Shown: positions 10,908-20,361, counted from the stretch's first letter. The stretch: 64,000 nt of DNA from CANJBX01 sp035556735 (GCA_035556735.1 DATMFF010000006.1:1-64000), one strand, 5' to 3'. The notes: generated by a model from the letters alone, not told the origin. Made by a program: numbers and translations.

Positions 10908-13061
10908 ATGGCGCGCATCCGCTCCCGCGACGTGGTGTTCGCCCTTGCGGTCACAGCGCTCGCCGGGCTTGCAGGCGCTGCCCCCGGTCTCGACGGCATG
11001 CGGGGCCTCTCGATCGACGTCCTGACCGCGCTGCGCTGGCGCACCTTCGGCGATCGTCATGCGCCGGCGGCGTCGCCCGCCGTGGTGATCGCGCTCGACG
11101 AGGAAACGCATCGCACCCCGCCCTTCGCCGGCACGCCGCAAGTGACCTGGACGCGGGAGATCGGGCGCGTGCTCACGGCCGTCGCCGCGGCGGACGCCAA
11201 GGTGGTCGGCTTCGACGTCGTCTTCCCGACCTCGATCGAGCAATCGGAAATTCCCATCGGCGAGGACACGCTGGGGGCCCGCGTGCGCGGCTTCGATCGC
11301 GATTACCTGCGGGCGCTCGCTCTGGTGGCACGCGCGGACAAGCTGGTGCTCGGCCAGGTTCAGCATGGCGACCAGCCGATCGTGCCCTCTCCGGGTCAGC
11401 GGGTCGCAGTCGGGGGCCAGCGCAACCTGCGCGCCCTCAACTACCACAACGACCCCGACGACATCGTGCGGCGCATTCCCGTCACCCTGACCGTGGATGG
11501 CGTGGCGCAGCCCTCGTTTGCGGTCGAGCTCGCCGCCCGCGCCCTGCGCACGCGCCCGGTCTTGCACGCCGACGGGTCCACGATCCTCGGCGGCTACGCC
11601 ATTCCCTCGCGCATCCCGAATACCATGGCCGTCAATTTCGAGGGCGGGGCCGATGACATCCCGACCTATTCGCTGGCCGACCTGCGCGCCTGCCTTCAGA
11701 ACGGCGATGCGGAGTTCTTCCGCCGTACATTCGCCGGCAAGGTCGTGCTGGTGGGCGCCGTGCTCGACGTCGAGGACCGCAAGATCACTTCGAAACGCTT
11801 CGCCACCGCACCCGAAGGTGCACGCACCGTCCGTTGCGCCCTCCCCGCGAGCCCGCCCGGCCCGTTCGCGCGCGATTCCATTGCCGGCGTCTATATCCAC
11901 GCCGCCGCCGTGAACAACCTGCTGCGCGGCGAGGCGCTGCGCGAAACCGGCCCTCTCGGCGCCGGCGCAATCACCGCGGCGGCGGCCGCACTGGCGGTCA
12001 CCATCGGATTCGCGCTCGCGCCCGTCGCCGCCCTCGCCGCCTACGCCGCTGCCGCGGTGGCCTTCACGGCCGGCGCGACCGCAGCCTTCCAGCACGCGCT
12101 CGCCCTGCCGCTGCTGGAGCCGCTGCTGCTCGGGCTCCTCGCACTCGCCGCCACCGTGGGGTATCGTTTCATCGTGACCGACAAGGACAAGCGCCTGCTG
12201 CGCCGCAGCTTCGCGCTCTACCTCGCGCCGGCGGTCATCGACAAGATGCTCAGCGCCAACACGCTGCCCGCGCTCGGCGGCGAGACCCGCGAGGTCACGG
12301 TGTTCTTCTCCGACGTCGCGGGCTTTTCCTCATTCTCCGAGACGCTCACGCCTCCGCAGCTCGTCGCGCTGATGAACGAATACCTCACCGCCATGACCGA
12401 CATCATCGAGGCGCATGGCGGCTTCGTCGACAAGTACATCGGCGACGCCATCGTCGCGGTGTTCGGCGCGCCGCTCGAGGATCCCGATCACGCCCGTCAC
12501 GCGGTCGAGGCCGCGCTCGCGTGCCGTTCACGCCTCGAGGACCTCAACCGGACGGCCGCGTCCTTCGCCGGGCATCGGCTCGACCAGCGCATCGGCCTCA
12601 ATTCGGGCGAGGTCCTGGTCGGCAACATCGGATCGCACCGGCGCTTCAACTACACGGTGATGGGCGACACGGTGAACCTCGCCTCGCGACTCGAGGGCGC
12701 CAACAAGTTCTTCGCGAGCAGGATCATGGCCGCGGACGCGACCGTGGAACGGGCAGGTCCAGGCATTCTCTGGCGCGAACTCGACGCCATCCGGGTCAAG
12801 GGCCGTCGCCGGCCGGTGCGGATTTACGAGCCGCTCGCCCGCGCCGACGAGGCGACGCCGGACCTCGCCGCACGCGCGGCCGCCTACGCCGAGGGGCTCG
12901 CCTGTTGGCGCAAGCGGGAGTTCAAAGCTGCGGCGCAAGCATTTGACCGTATTGCGGAAGACGATCCGCCGTCCACCCTGTTCGCCAAGCGCGCCCACGC
13001 CCTGGCGGCGCATCCACCCGGGCCGGACTGGGAGCCCGTGAACACGCTCGAAGGAAAATGA
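10908..13061 (+). CDS. CHASE2-domain class III adenylate/guanylate cyclase
   Basis: This is a membrane-anchored sensor that should make cAMP (or cGMP) in response to an extracytoplasmic cue. The 717-residue product has an N-terminal membrane segment (about 9-27), a periplasmic CHASE2 domain (about 30-345), alanine-rich membrane helices (about 350-425) and a class III cyclase domain (about 455-640). Metal-binding aspartates are Asp469 in VFFSDVAGFSSF and Asp513 in KYIGDAIVAVFG. The transition-state motif is MGDTVNLASRLEG. The C-terminal 70 residues form a helical TPR-like tail. It overlaps nothing and follows the FecR-like gene by 26 bp. The product nucleotide is not proven. Confidence 0.88.
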   Translation: MARIRSRDVVFALAVTALAGLAGAAPGLDGMRGLSIDVLTALRWRTFGDRHAPAASPAVVIALDEETHRTPPFAGTPQVTWTREIGRVLTAVAAADAKVVGFDVVFPTSIEQSEIPIGEDTLGARVRGFDRDYLRALALVARADKLVLGQVQHGDQPIVPSPGQRVAVGGQRNLRALNYHNDPDDIVRRIPVTLTVDGVAQPSFAVELAARALRTRPVLHADGSTILGGYAIPSRIPNTMAVNFEGGADDIPTYSLADLRACLQNGDAEFFRRTFAGKVVLVGAVLDVEDRKITSKRFATAPEGARTVRCALPASPPGPFARDSIAGVYIHAAAVNNLLRGEALRETGPLGAGAITAAAAALAVTIGFALAPVAALAAYAAAAVAFTAGATAAFQHALALPLLEPLLLGLLALAATVGYRFIVTDKDKRLLRRSFALYLAPAVIDKMLSANTLPALGGETREVTVFFSDVAGFSSFSETLTPPQLVALMNEYLTAMTDIIEAHGGFVDKYIGDAIVAVFGAPLEDPDHARHAVEAALACRSRLEDLNRTAASFAGHRLDQRIGLNSGEVLVGNIGSHRRFNYTVMGDTVNLASRLEGANKFFASRIMAADATVERAGPGILWRELDAIRVKGRRRPVRIYEPLARADEATPDLAARAAAYAEGLACWRKREFKAAAQAFDRIAEDDPPSTLFAKRAHALAAHPPGPDWEPVNTLEGK

Positions 13062-13092
13062 AAACGCCCGCGCCTAGCTGCGGCGCGGGCGT
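13052..13092 (-). terminator. Intrinsic terminator of clpP
   Basis: On the minus strand the stem ACGCCCGCGCC/GGCGCGGGCGT (13092-13082 and 13074-13064) with a seven-base loop is followed by TTTCATTTTCC. It lies 51 bases past the clpP stop and overlaps the last bases of the convergent cyclase gene. Confidence 0.82.
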
Positions 13093-13142
13093 ACGATGGC
13101 ATGGCGGGCGCGCCAAGGCGGCTGGCACCGCCCTGCGCCCGA

Positions 13143-13772
13143 TCAGTCCTTGGCGAGCTCTTCCGGCCGCTTGTTGATGACCTGGTCGACCACGCCGAAA
13201 TCCTTGGCGCCATCGGCCGTGAGGAACATGTCGCGCTCGAGCGCGTCCTCGATCTTCTTGAGCGGCTGGCCCGTGTGCTTGACGTAGATCTCGTTCAGCC
13301 GGCGCTTGAGGTTCAGGATCTCCTGCGCGTGCAGCATGATGTCCGTCGCCTGGCCCTGGAAGCCGCCGGACGGCTGGTGCAGCATGATGCGCGCGTTCGG
13401 CAGGCAGAAGCGCATGTCGGGATGTCCGGCCGCGAGCAGCAGCGAGCCCATCGAGGCCGCCTGCCCGATGCACAGCGTCGAAACGGCCGGGCGCACGAAC
13501 TGCATCGTGTCGTAGATCGCCATGCCGGACGTCACGATGCCGCCCGGCGAATTGATGTACATCGACACTTCCTTCTTCGGGTTCTCGGCCTCGAGGAAGA
13601 GAAGCTGCGCCACGATGAGGCTGGCCATGCCATCCTCGACCGGGCCGGTGATGAAGATGATCCGCTCCTTGAGCAGGCGCGAATAGATGTCGTAGGCGCG
13701 CTCGCCGCGGTTGGTCTGCTCGACCACCATCGGGACGAGGTAGTTCATGTATGTGTCGTAGGGGTCGCGCAT
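13143..13772 (-). CDS. clpP: ATP-dependent Clp protease proteolytic subunit ClpP
   Basis: ClpP is the serine protease chamber used by ClpX and ClpA. The 209-residue product has the triad Ser107 in GQAASMGSLL, His132 in MLHQPSGG and Asp181 in LERDMFLTA, with the same spacing as E. coli ClpP (25 and 49 residues). The start at 13772 gives MRDPYDTYMNYLVPMVVEQT, the usual alphaproteobacterial N-terminus; a frame extending to 13874 is non-conserved. It is downstream of tig on the same strand (231-bp gap), as in most bacteria, but is separated from clpX by the FecR-like/cyclase pair. Confidence 0.97.
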   Translation of the reverse strand: MRDPYDTYMNYLVPMVVEQTNRGERAYDIYSRLLKERIIFITGPVEDGMASLIVAQLLFLEAENPKKEVSMYINSPGGIVTSGMAIYDTMQFVRPAVSTLCIGQAASMGSLLLAAGHPDMRFCLPNARIMLHQPSGGFQGQATDIMLHAQEILNLKRRLNEIYVKHTGQPLKKIEDALERDMFLTADGAKDFGVVDQVINKRPEELAKD

Positions 13773-14003
13773 CGATTGTGACCTGTGGGTTGCTGTGGCT
13801 CGATTACGGCAGATATGGCCCCGGCAATGTGGCGGCAAGATCGCCGCCGCCTCTCGGGCGGCAGCGCGGCGCACCGCGCGGCCGGAGCGATTCGGCGCAT
13901 ACTAGCATCGGCGGCTGGCTTAAACCGGCGAAATGACCTCGCGGTTAAGATCGCCGGAATGCCGTTCGGTCAGCGGCTTACGAACAATCGCTGGCGTAAC
14001 GCC

Positions 14004-15362
14004 TCATGCGGCCGCGGATTCTTCGTCCTGCTTGAACAATTCCTCGCGCGATACCGGCTTGTCGGTCACGGTCGCCAGCTCGCAGATGAAGTCGACGACC
14101 TTTTCCTCGAACAGCGGCGCGCGCAGTTGCGCCATCGCCTGCGGGTTCTTGCGGTAGAAATCCCACACCTGCTGTTCCTGGCCGGGGTACTGGCGCGCGC
14201 GCTCGACCACAGCGCGGGTCAGTTCCTCGTCCGGAACCTTGATGTTGTTCTTTTCGCCGATCTCGGCGAGGACGAGGCCGAGCCGCACCCGGCGGTTGGC
14301 GATGCGCCGGTAGTCCTCCTGCGCCTTCTCCTCCGTCGTACCCTCGTCGGCGAAGGTGCGGTTCTGGGCATCGAGGTCGCCCTTCACCTGGCTCCACACC
14401 GCGTTGAACTCCTCCTCGACCATGCTCGGGGGCACCTCGAACTTGTGCAGTTCATCGAGCTGGTCGAGCAGTTGGCGCTTGAGCTTGGCGCGGCTCATGG
14501 CGGCGTGGTCGCGGGTGAGGCGATCCTTGACCACCTCGCGCAGCTTCTCGAGCGACTCCATGCCGACCGTCTTGGCGAGATTGTCGTCGATGACCACCTC
14601 GCCCGGCGCTTCGATCGACTTCGCCGTCACCTCGAACTCCGCTTCCTTGCCGGCGAGCTGTTCGGACAGATAATTGGTCGGGAATCGCACCTTCACCGTG
14701 CGCGTGTCTCCGGCCTTCATGCCGATGAGCTGCTCCTCGAAGCCCGGGATGAAGGTCTTCGAGCCGACATTGACGCCGACGTCCTCGCCGGTGCCGCCCT
14801 CGAACGGCTTGCCGTCGAGAGTGCCGGTGAACGAGATCGTCACCTTGTCGCCGTCCTCGACCGCCGCGCCCTCGCCCTTGGGCGTGTAGGGACGGCCCTG
14901 CTCCGCGATCCGTTTGAGGGTGTCGGTGATCTCCTCCTCGGAGACCTCGGCGACCGGCCGCTCGAGCTTGATCGACTTGAAGTCGGCGAGCGGAATCGGC
15001 GGCAGCACTTCCAGCGCCACGGTGTAGGCGAGGTCGGCATCTCCCGACACGACCTTCTCGATCTCGGCCTGGTCCTCAGGCAGGTTGACCTTCGGCTCCA
15101 TGGCGAGCTTGAAGTTGTGGTCGGTGACGATCTTGGCGTTGGCCTCGCGCACCACGGCCTCGATGGTCTCTGCCATCACCGAGCGGCCATAGACCTTCTT
15201 GAGGTGCGCCACCGGCACCTTGCCCGGGCGGAAGCCGTTGAGGCGAACGCGGTCCTTGATCTCAGCAAGCCGGTTGTCGAGGCGCGATTCCAGATCGTTC
15301 TTGCCGACGACCACCTTGAATTCGCGCTTGAGGCCCTCGGACAGGGTTTCGGTGACTTGCAT
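14004..15362 (-). CDS. tig: Trigger factor, ribosome-associated chaperone
   Basis: Trigger factor binds the ribosomal exit tunnel and assists folding of nascent chains; it has peptidyl-prolyl isomerase activity. The 452-residue product has the ribosome-binding signature NGFRPGKVPVAHLKK (about residues 43-57), an FKBP-type domain (about 165-245, with GDKVTISFTGTLDGKPFEGG and FIPGFEEQL) and a long helical C-terminal chaperone region. The start at 15362 gives MQVTETLSEGLKREF; an extension to 15434 would run into tRNA-Leu. It precedes clpP on the same strand. Confidence 0.96.
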   Translation of the reverse strand: MQVTETLSEGLKREFKVVVGKNDLESRLDNRLAEIKDRVRLNGFRPGKVPVAHLKKVYGRSVMAETIEAVVREANAKIVTDHNFKLAMEPKVNLPEDQAEIEKVVSGDADLAYTVALEVLPPIPLADFKSIKLERPVAEVSEEEITDTLKRIAEQGRPYTPKGEGAAVEDGDKVTISFTGTLDGKPFEGGTGEDVGVNVGSKTFIPGFEEQLIGMKAGDTRTVKVRFPTNYLSEQLAGKEAEFEVTAKSIEAPGEVVIDDNLAKTVGMESLEKLREVVKDRLTRDHAAMSRAKLKRQLLDQLDELHKFEVPPSMVEEEFNAVWSQVKGDLDAQNRTFADEGTTEEKAQEDYRRIANRRVRLGLVLAEIGEKNNIKVPDEELTRAVVERARQYPGQEQQVWDFYRKNPQAMAQLRAPLFEEKVVDFICELATVTDKPVSREELFKQDEESAAA

Positions 15363-15392
15363 GGGTAAAGCTCTTGTTTCTTGTCTTGAGAA

Positions 15393-15477
<85 letters not shown>

Positions 15478-15992
15478 CACGGTTAAATCGGCGGACGGAC
15501 CGGATGGCCGGCAGACGGGCCCGCCGCGTCGGCGCACGATTGCACAAAAGTGCACCCGGTTTTGCATCCGACCGCACGCCGACGGTTGATTCCAGCGCGC
15601 GACCCAACGGCGAACCGGATTACCTTCGCCAGATCATCCGCCACGGCGGCGCGGCTTATAACACGGCGGAATCCGCCCGACAGCAGAAAAATAGGTGCAG
15701 CCGGAGCGATTTGCGACGGACGCTCGCCTCGGCCCGCTGCTGCGCAGCGCTTGGGGCGGGACGAAGGGCGGGACGTGCGCCCAACCGACCTGCACAGGGC
15801 AGGTGCCCTTGGCGGAAAGGGGCCTATCGCGCAAGCAACGCGCGAGGATTCATGGTTATGAAATTGATTTGAAAATCGTTTTATCCATCACGCCCCCCTT
15901 TAATCGTTCGTTGCCGAATCCCCAGCACAATCAGGGCCGTTACCTCACGGCATCGCGGGGTCCTCCCGCTTCTCGGTCAGGGGCGGCCGGTA
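15478..15992. other. Intergenic region between tRNA-Leu and the DUF2336 gene
   Basis: This 515-bp stretch contains the tRNA-Leu promoter (minus) and the promoter of the DUF2336 gene (plus). Short frames on both strands lack family signatures or ribosome binding sites. A small inverted repeat ACCTGC-ACAGG-GCAGGT lies at 15788-15804. I see no gene in it. Confidence 0.4.
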
Positions 15993-17090
15993 ATGAACGC
16001 AGATCAATGGGCTACCGAACTCGACTCCAGCCTCAGCCAGCGCTCGCAAGCGCAACTCGCTGGCCTGCTCCAGCAGGTCACGGACTGGTTTCTGTCGGGA
16101 GCCAAGACCCTTTCGGACGACCACGTCGCGATCTTCGACGATGTCATGGGGCGGCTGATCGACCGGATCGAACGGGAAGCGCTCATTGAGCTGAGCGAAC
16201 GCCTCGCTCCCGTGCCCAACGCCCCGGCTGGGGTGATCGGCCGCCTGTCGCGCAACGACGACATCGCGGTGTCGGGCCCGGTGCTGGAAAAATCGGCCGT
16301 GCTGACCGACCCCGATCTCGTCGAGATCGCGCAAACCAAGAGCCAGCATCACCTCTCCGCCATTGCCGGACGCAAGACCATCAGCGAGATGGTCACTGCC
16401 GTGCTGTTCGGGCGCGGCTCTCCCGAGGTGGCGCGCAAGGTCACGGAGAATCCCGGCGCGCGCATCTCGCGCCACACGTTCGAATCCGTCCTCAAGCGCG
16501 CGCGGCAGGATCCCGTGCTCACGCAGGCGGTGGCCGATCGCACAGACGTGCCGCAGGACGTTTTCGATCAGCTCATCCGCCAGGCCAGCGAGACCGTCCG
16601 GCAGCGCCTCCTGGCGCGCGCCACCCCCGAGATGCGCGCGCGCATCACCCAGGTGGTCTCGAACGTCGCAGCGCGCGTTGCGCGCCAGCCGGTGCCGACG
16701 GTGCTCGCCAGCGCCCCGGCCAAGAACCTCGTCCCGCTCGATCTCGCGCGCCTGCGCCTGCGGGTGATGCAGGCGACGAAGGCCGGACGGCCGGGGGAAT
16801 TGATCGAGGCGCTCGCCGCGCTGTGTCAGGTGCCCGCGAAATCGGTCAACGATCTCATCCGCCAGGGGCTCGCCGAGGGCCTCATCGCGCTTGGGAAGGC
16901 CGGCGGTATGTCCTGGCCCGACCTGCAGGACGTGCTCAAGGTCGCGGTGCCCGCCCAGGCCAAGGCGCTCAACCTCAACGCCCTCTTCGACAAATATGCG
17001 CGCCTGTCCGCTCCGAAGGCGCAGATCGCGGTCGGCTACATCCGGACATCGAAGGCGATTTCGCGTGCCGACATCGAGCGGTTGATGTGA
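15993..17090 (+). CDS. DUF2336 domain-containing protein
   Basis: The 365-residue product belongs to the DUF2336 family, found almost only in alphaproteobacteria. The protein is helical throughout. It shows repeated segments such as VLEKSAVLTDPDLVEIAQ and HLSAIAGRKTISEMVTAVLF (about 95-135), consistent with HEAT-like helical repeats. The start at 15993 gives MNADQWATELDSSL. No catalytic motif, signal peptide or membrane segment is visible, so a cytoplasmic scaffold or regulatory role is only a guess. It stands alone between tRNA-Leu and the convergent tungstate regulator. Confidence 0.8.
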   Translation: MNADQWATELDSSLSQRSQAQLAGLLQQVTDWFLSGAKTLSDDHVAIFDDVMGRLIDRIEREALIELSERLAPVPNAPAGVIGRLSRNDDIAVSGPVLEKSAVLTDPDLVEIAQTKSQHHLSAIAGRKTISEMVTAVLFGRGSPEVARKVTENPGARISRHTFESVLKRARQDPVLTQAVADRTDVPQDVFDQLIRQASETVRQRLLARATPEMRARITQVVSNVAARVARQPVPTVLASAPAKNLVPLDLARLRLRVMQATKAGRPGELIEALAALCQVPAKSVNDLIRQGLAEGLIALGKAGGMSWPDLQDVLKVAVPAQAKALNLNALFDKYARLSAPKAQIAVGYIRTSKAISRADIERLM

Positions 17091-17107
17091 CAGGTTGAGG
17101 TGGCGCC

Positions 17108-17995
17108 TTAACTCGGCAGACGGACCTCGCCCACTGCGCTGACGTCGTATCCGCCAAACTCGGCCGCCCGCTCGCCCAAGGCCGGGGAGCGCAGGAAGCG
17201 GAACAGCGTCTGCTCCGCCGGCAGGAAGTAATCGCCCTGCCGCAGCACCAGATCGAAATGCTCCCAGACGAGCGGCACGAAGTCGAGCGCCGCAGCGCGC
17301 GCGACCGCCCGCGTCGCAAGGCCGCAGTCGGCCCGGCCCGAGCGCACGGCCTGGGCGACGTCCGGCCCGGTCGGACACACCGGCTTCACCGCGTTGAGTT
17401 CACCGACTGTCACCTCGGCCTGAGCCAGCAGGGCCAGCAACAGCAACTGCGCGCCGGCACCGGAAGGACGCAGCGCGATGCGCGCCCGCTGCCGCACGAC
17501 CGCGCGGATGTCGCGCAGATCGAGCGGATTGCCCGGCGCGACGAGAATCCCCTGCTCGCGCCGCGCAAACGCGATGACCACCGCATCGTGCAGCCCCGCG
17601 GTCTGCGCCACCGCGTCGGGGTTGGCGCGCTCATCGCCGCCCTCGAGCCGGTGGAGATGGATTGCGGCGACCGCAACCTCGCGCCGCACCAGCCGGTGCA
17701 GCCCCGCCTCGCTGCCCTCGGGCAGGCTGGCGAGCCCGCAGCCGCTCTCGCGCAACGCCCACTCCAGCAGCGGATCGTGGCTGCCGCCGACGATCGGAGG
17801 CGCGCGCTCCGGCGTGAGACCTGGCGGCGTCACCATGCCGGCCAGCACCCAGCGGTCGAGCGCGCCGCGCGGAAACAACCAGCGCCCCGTCACTTTGGTG
17901 CACGGCACGGCCCCGCGCGCGACGAGCTCGTAGAGCTTGCGTTCGGACAGGCGCAGATAATCAGCGGCCTCGTCGGTCGTCAGAAGGTCCGGCAT
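17108..17995 (-). CDS. Excisionase-type HTH regulator with periplasmic-binding-like effector domain (tup regulator)
   Basis: The 295-residue product has an N-terminal excisionase/MerR-type DNA-binding helix-turn-helix (about 1-52: LLTTDEAADYLRLSERKLYE, then GRWLFPRGALDRWV). This is followed by a PBP-like domain (about 65-290) of the kind found in putative molybdate/tungstate-responsive regulators. It is divergent from tupBCA with 68 bp between the starts, so it very likely controls that operon in response to the transported oxyanion. The start at 17995 begins the HTH directly; longer frames to 18091 would overlap the promoter region. The ligand is inferred from context only. Confidence 0.82.
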   Translation of the reverse strand: MPDLLTTDEAADYLRLSERKLYELVARGAVPCTKVTGRWLFPRGALDRWVLAGMVTPPGLTPERAPPIVGGSHDPLLEWALRESGCGLASLPEGSEAGLHRLVRREVAVAAIHLHRLEGGDERANPDAVAQTAGLHDAVVIAFARREQGILVAPGNPLDLRDIRAVVRQRARIALRPSGAGAQLLLLALLAQAEVTVGELNAVKPVCPTGPDVAQAVRSGRADCGLATRAVARAAALDFVPLVWEHFDLVLRQGDYFLPAEQTLFRFLRSPALGERAAEFGGYDVSAVGEVRLPS

Positions 17996-18011
17996 ATGAC
18001 TGCATTCGTCT

Positions 18012-18054
18012 GCAAATCTTCCTGAAATTGACCACGCCGGAGCTATTTGCGCAA
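18012..18054. promoter_or_regulatory. Candidate operator between the regulator and tupB
   Basis: In the divergent gap an inverted pair GCAAAT (18012-18017) and ATTTGC (18045-18050) is separated by 27 bases. The right arm lies within the palindrome TTGCGCAA (18047-18054). This is a plausible binding site for the 17108-17995 regulator. There is no independent evidence. Confidence 0.35.
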
Positions 18055-18063
18055 TATCGCGCC

Positions 18064-18762
18064 ATGGGCAATTCGGATGGCGCGTCAGCAATTTCGCTCG
18101 TGCTCAGCGCCGATCCGGCGCTGATGGAGATCGTGCGGCTCTCCCTCGCCGTCAGCCTGAGCGCGGTCTTCTTCGCCGCCCTGATCGGCATCCCGTTCGG
18201 CGCGCTGATCGCGCTGACGCGGTTTCGCGGCCGCGATGGCGTCATCGTCTTGCTCAACGCGCTCATGGGCCTGCCGCCGGTTGTCGTCGGACTGGTCGTC
18301 TTCCTGGCGCTGTCGCGCTCGGGCCCGCTCGGATCGTGGGGTATCCTGTTCACGCCGCAGGCGATGGTGATCGCGCAGGCGGTGCTGGTGACGCCGATCA
18401 TCGCGGCGCTGACGCGTCAGACCGTCGAGGACCTCTGGGCCGAATACCGGGATGAACTCACCGCCATGCGCGTGGGTCCCGCGGGCCGCGTGGCGACGCT
18501 CATCTGGGACGCGCGGTTCAGTCTCGTGACCACGCTGCTCGCCGGTTTCGGCCGGGCGGCGGCGGAGGTGGGCGCCATCATCATCGTGGGCGGCAACATC
18601 GAAGGGTTCACCCGCACGATGACCACCGCGATTGCCCTGGAGACCTCCAAGGGCGACCTGCCGCTCGCGGTCGGCCTCGGCATCGTGCTGATCGCCATCG
18701 TGGTCGTGATCAACGCCGTGGCGTGGATGGCGCGTGTCGCGGGCGAGCGGATCGCGGGATGA
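18064..18762 (+). CDS. tupB: Tungstate ABC transporter permease TupB
   Basis: This is the inner-membrane channel of a tungstate importer. The 232-residue product has about five to six membrane helices and the binding-protein-dependent permease motif region EYRDELTAMRVGPAGR (about 140-155) that contacts the ATPase. It is followed by AGFGRAAAEVGAIIIVGGNI, typical of the TupB/WtpB type. The start at 18064 (ATG) is preferred to an in-frame TTG at 18028, which lies inside the divergent promoter region and lacks a ribosome binding site. It overlaps tupC as ATGA. Confidence 0.88.
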   Translation: MGNSDGASAISLVLSADPALMEIVRLSLAVSLSAVFFAALIGIPFGALIALTRFRGRDGVIVLLNALMGLPPVVVGLVVFLALSRSGPLGSWGILFTPQAMVIAQAVLVTPIIAALTRQTVEDLWAEYRDELTAMRVGPAGRVATLIWDARFSLVTTLLAGFGRAAAEVGAIIIVGGNIEGFTRTMTTAIALETSKGDLPLAVGLGIVLIAIVVVINAVAWMARVAGERIAG

Positions 18763-19484
18763 CCATGCGCGGACCGACGTCAGATCTCCCGATCGTCCTC
18801 GAGAATGTCGGCTTCAGCGCCGGCGCGTCGCACATTCTGCACGATGTCTCGCTCGCGATCCCGTCCGGCGGCCCAACCGTGGTGATCGGCCCGAACGGGT
18901 CGGGCAAGACCACGTTGCTGCGTATCCTGTCGGGCCTGCTCGTCGCCACCCGGGGGTGCATCGCCTGGGGCACGCGAGACGCCGTGCCGGAACGGCTCGC
19001 GATCGTGTTCCAGCGCCCGACCATGCTGCGCCGAAGCGCTGCGGCGAACCTGCGATATGCGCTGCGCGCGGCCCACATCCCGCGCGCCGCGCACGCGAAG
19101 CGTACGGCCGAGTTGCTTGCGCTGGTCGGGCTCGAGGCTTTTGGCGAGCGGCCCGCGCGCCGCCTCTCCGGCGGCGAGCAGCAGCGGCTCGCGCTCGCAC
19201 GGGCGCTGGCGCGCGATCCGACGGTACTGCTGCTCGACGAGCCCACCGCCAGCCTCGATCCCGCCGCCACCAAGTCGGTGGAGGAAGTCATCCGCGCCGT
19301 GGCGGCGCGCGGCATCAAGGTGGTGATGACCACGCATGACCTTGGCGCGGCGCGGCGCCTCGCTGCGGACGTCGTGATGCTCCATCGCGGCCGCGTGCTC
19401 GCAACCGGCCCCTCGCCTGTTTTCTTCTCGACCCCGCCGAACGCCGACGTGGCGACGTTCCTGGCCGGGGACCTGCTGCTTTGA
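18759..19484 (+). CDS. tupC: Tungstate ABC transporter ATP-binding protein TupC
   Basis: This ATPase drives tungstate uptake. The 241-residue product has Walker A GPNGSGKTTLL (about 43-53), signature LSGGEQQRLALARAL, Walker B VLLLDEPTASLD and the switch histidine in TTHDLG. The start at 18759 overlaps the tupB stop (ATGA), which favours it over the earlier frame start at 18723. Its gene order tupB-tupC-tupA is unusual in placing the binding protein last but keeps the three together. Translational coupling with tupB is likely. Confidence 0.88.
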   Translation: MTMRGPTSDLPIVLENVGFSAGASHILHDVSLAIPSGGPTVVIGPNGSGKTTLLRILSGLLVATRGCIAWGTRDAVPERLAIVFQRPTMLRRSAAANLRYALRAAHIPRAAHAKRTAELLALVGLEAFGERPARRLSGGEQQRLALARALARDPTVLLLDEPTASLDPAATKSVEEVIRAVAARGIKVVMTTHDLGAARRLAADVVMLHRGRVLATGPSPVFFSTPPNADVATFLAGDLLL

Positions 19485-19506
19485 ACGACAACCCCGGAGG
19501 ACAACG

Positions 19507-20361
19507 ATGCTGACCCGCCGACTGACCCTGCTGGCCCCCGTCTCCCTGGCCCTCGTCGTGGCAATCGCCGCGCCGGCGGCGGCCCAGGACAAATCGATCG
19601 TCGTGTCGTCGACCACGTCGACGCAGGACTCCGGGCTATTCCGCCACATCCTGCCGCTGTTCAAGGCCAAGACCGGCATCGAGGTGAAGGTGGTCGCGCA
19701 AGGGACCGGCCAGGCGCTCGACACCGGACGCCGCGGCGATGCCGACGTCGTGTTCGTGCATGCGCGTCCGGCCGAGGAGAAGTTCATCGCGGAGGGCTTC
19801 GGCGTGAAGCGGCATCCGGTGATGTACAACGATTTCGTGCTGATCGGGCCGAAGGGCGATCCCGCCGGCATCAAGGGCTCGCGCGACATCGTCGCGGCGC
19901 TGACCGCGATCAAGTCCAAGGGCGCCCCGTTCATTTCGCGCGGCGACAGGTCGGGCACGCACCAAGCCGAGCTCAAGCTTTGGAAGGTCGCGGGCGTCGA
20001 CATCCCCGCCGAGAAAGAGGCGAAGAAGCTCGGCCCCTGGTACAAGGAGATCGGCCAGGGCATGGGTGCGGCGCTCAATACGGCCGCCGCCTCCGGCTCC
20101 TACGTTCTGTCCGACCGCGCCACCTGGATCTCGTTCAAGAACAAGTCGGATCTCGTCATCGCGGTGGAAGGCGACAAGCGCCTGTTCAACCAATACGGCG
20201 TCATCCTGGTGAACCCGAAGAAGCACCCCAACGTGAAGGCCGACCTCGGGCAGCAGTTCATCGACTGGCTGACCTCGCCCGAGGGGCAGAAGGCGATCGC
20301 CGACTACAAGATCGATGGCCAGCAGCTGTTCTTCCCCAACGCGGTCGACTCGAACGCGTGA
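19507..20361 (+). CDS. tupA: Tungstate ABC transporter substrate-binding protein TupA
   Basis: This is the periplasmic receptor of the tungstate importer. The 284-residue product has a Sec signal peptide (about 1-27, cleavage after APAAAQ) and the TupA hallmark STTSTQDSGLFRHILPLFK just after it. The second family block DRATWISFKNKSDLVIAVEGD is also present. A GGAGGACAACG stretch at 19496-19506 supplies the ribosome binding site. It follows tupC by 22 bp and overlaps the next gene as TGATG. Tungstate is the expected ligand from family membership; molybdate cannot be excluded. Confidence 0.9.
   Translation: MLTRRLTLLAPVSLALVVAIAAPAAAQDKSIVVSSTTSTQDSGLFRHILPLFKAKTGIEVKVVAQGTGQALDTGRRGDADVVFVHARPAEEKFIAEGFGVKRHPVMYNDFVLIGPKGDPAGIKGSRDIVAALTAIKSKGAPFISRGDRSGTHQAELKLWKVAGVDIPAEKEAKKLGPWYKEIGQGMGAALNTAAASGSYVLSDRATWISFKNKSDLVIAVEGDKRLFNQYGVILVNPKKHPNVKADLGQQFIDWLTSPEGQKAIADYKIDGQQLFFPNAVDSNA

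Noticed and set aside
13785..15368. A 527-residue open frame opposite tig
   Set aside because: It is antisense to trigger factor with the same shadow composition and no ribosome binding site.
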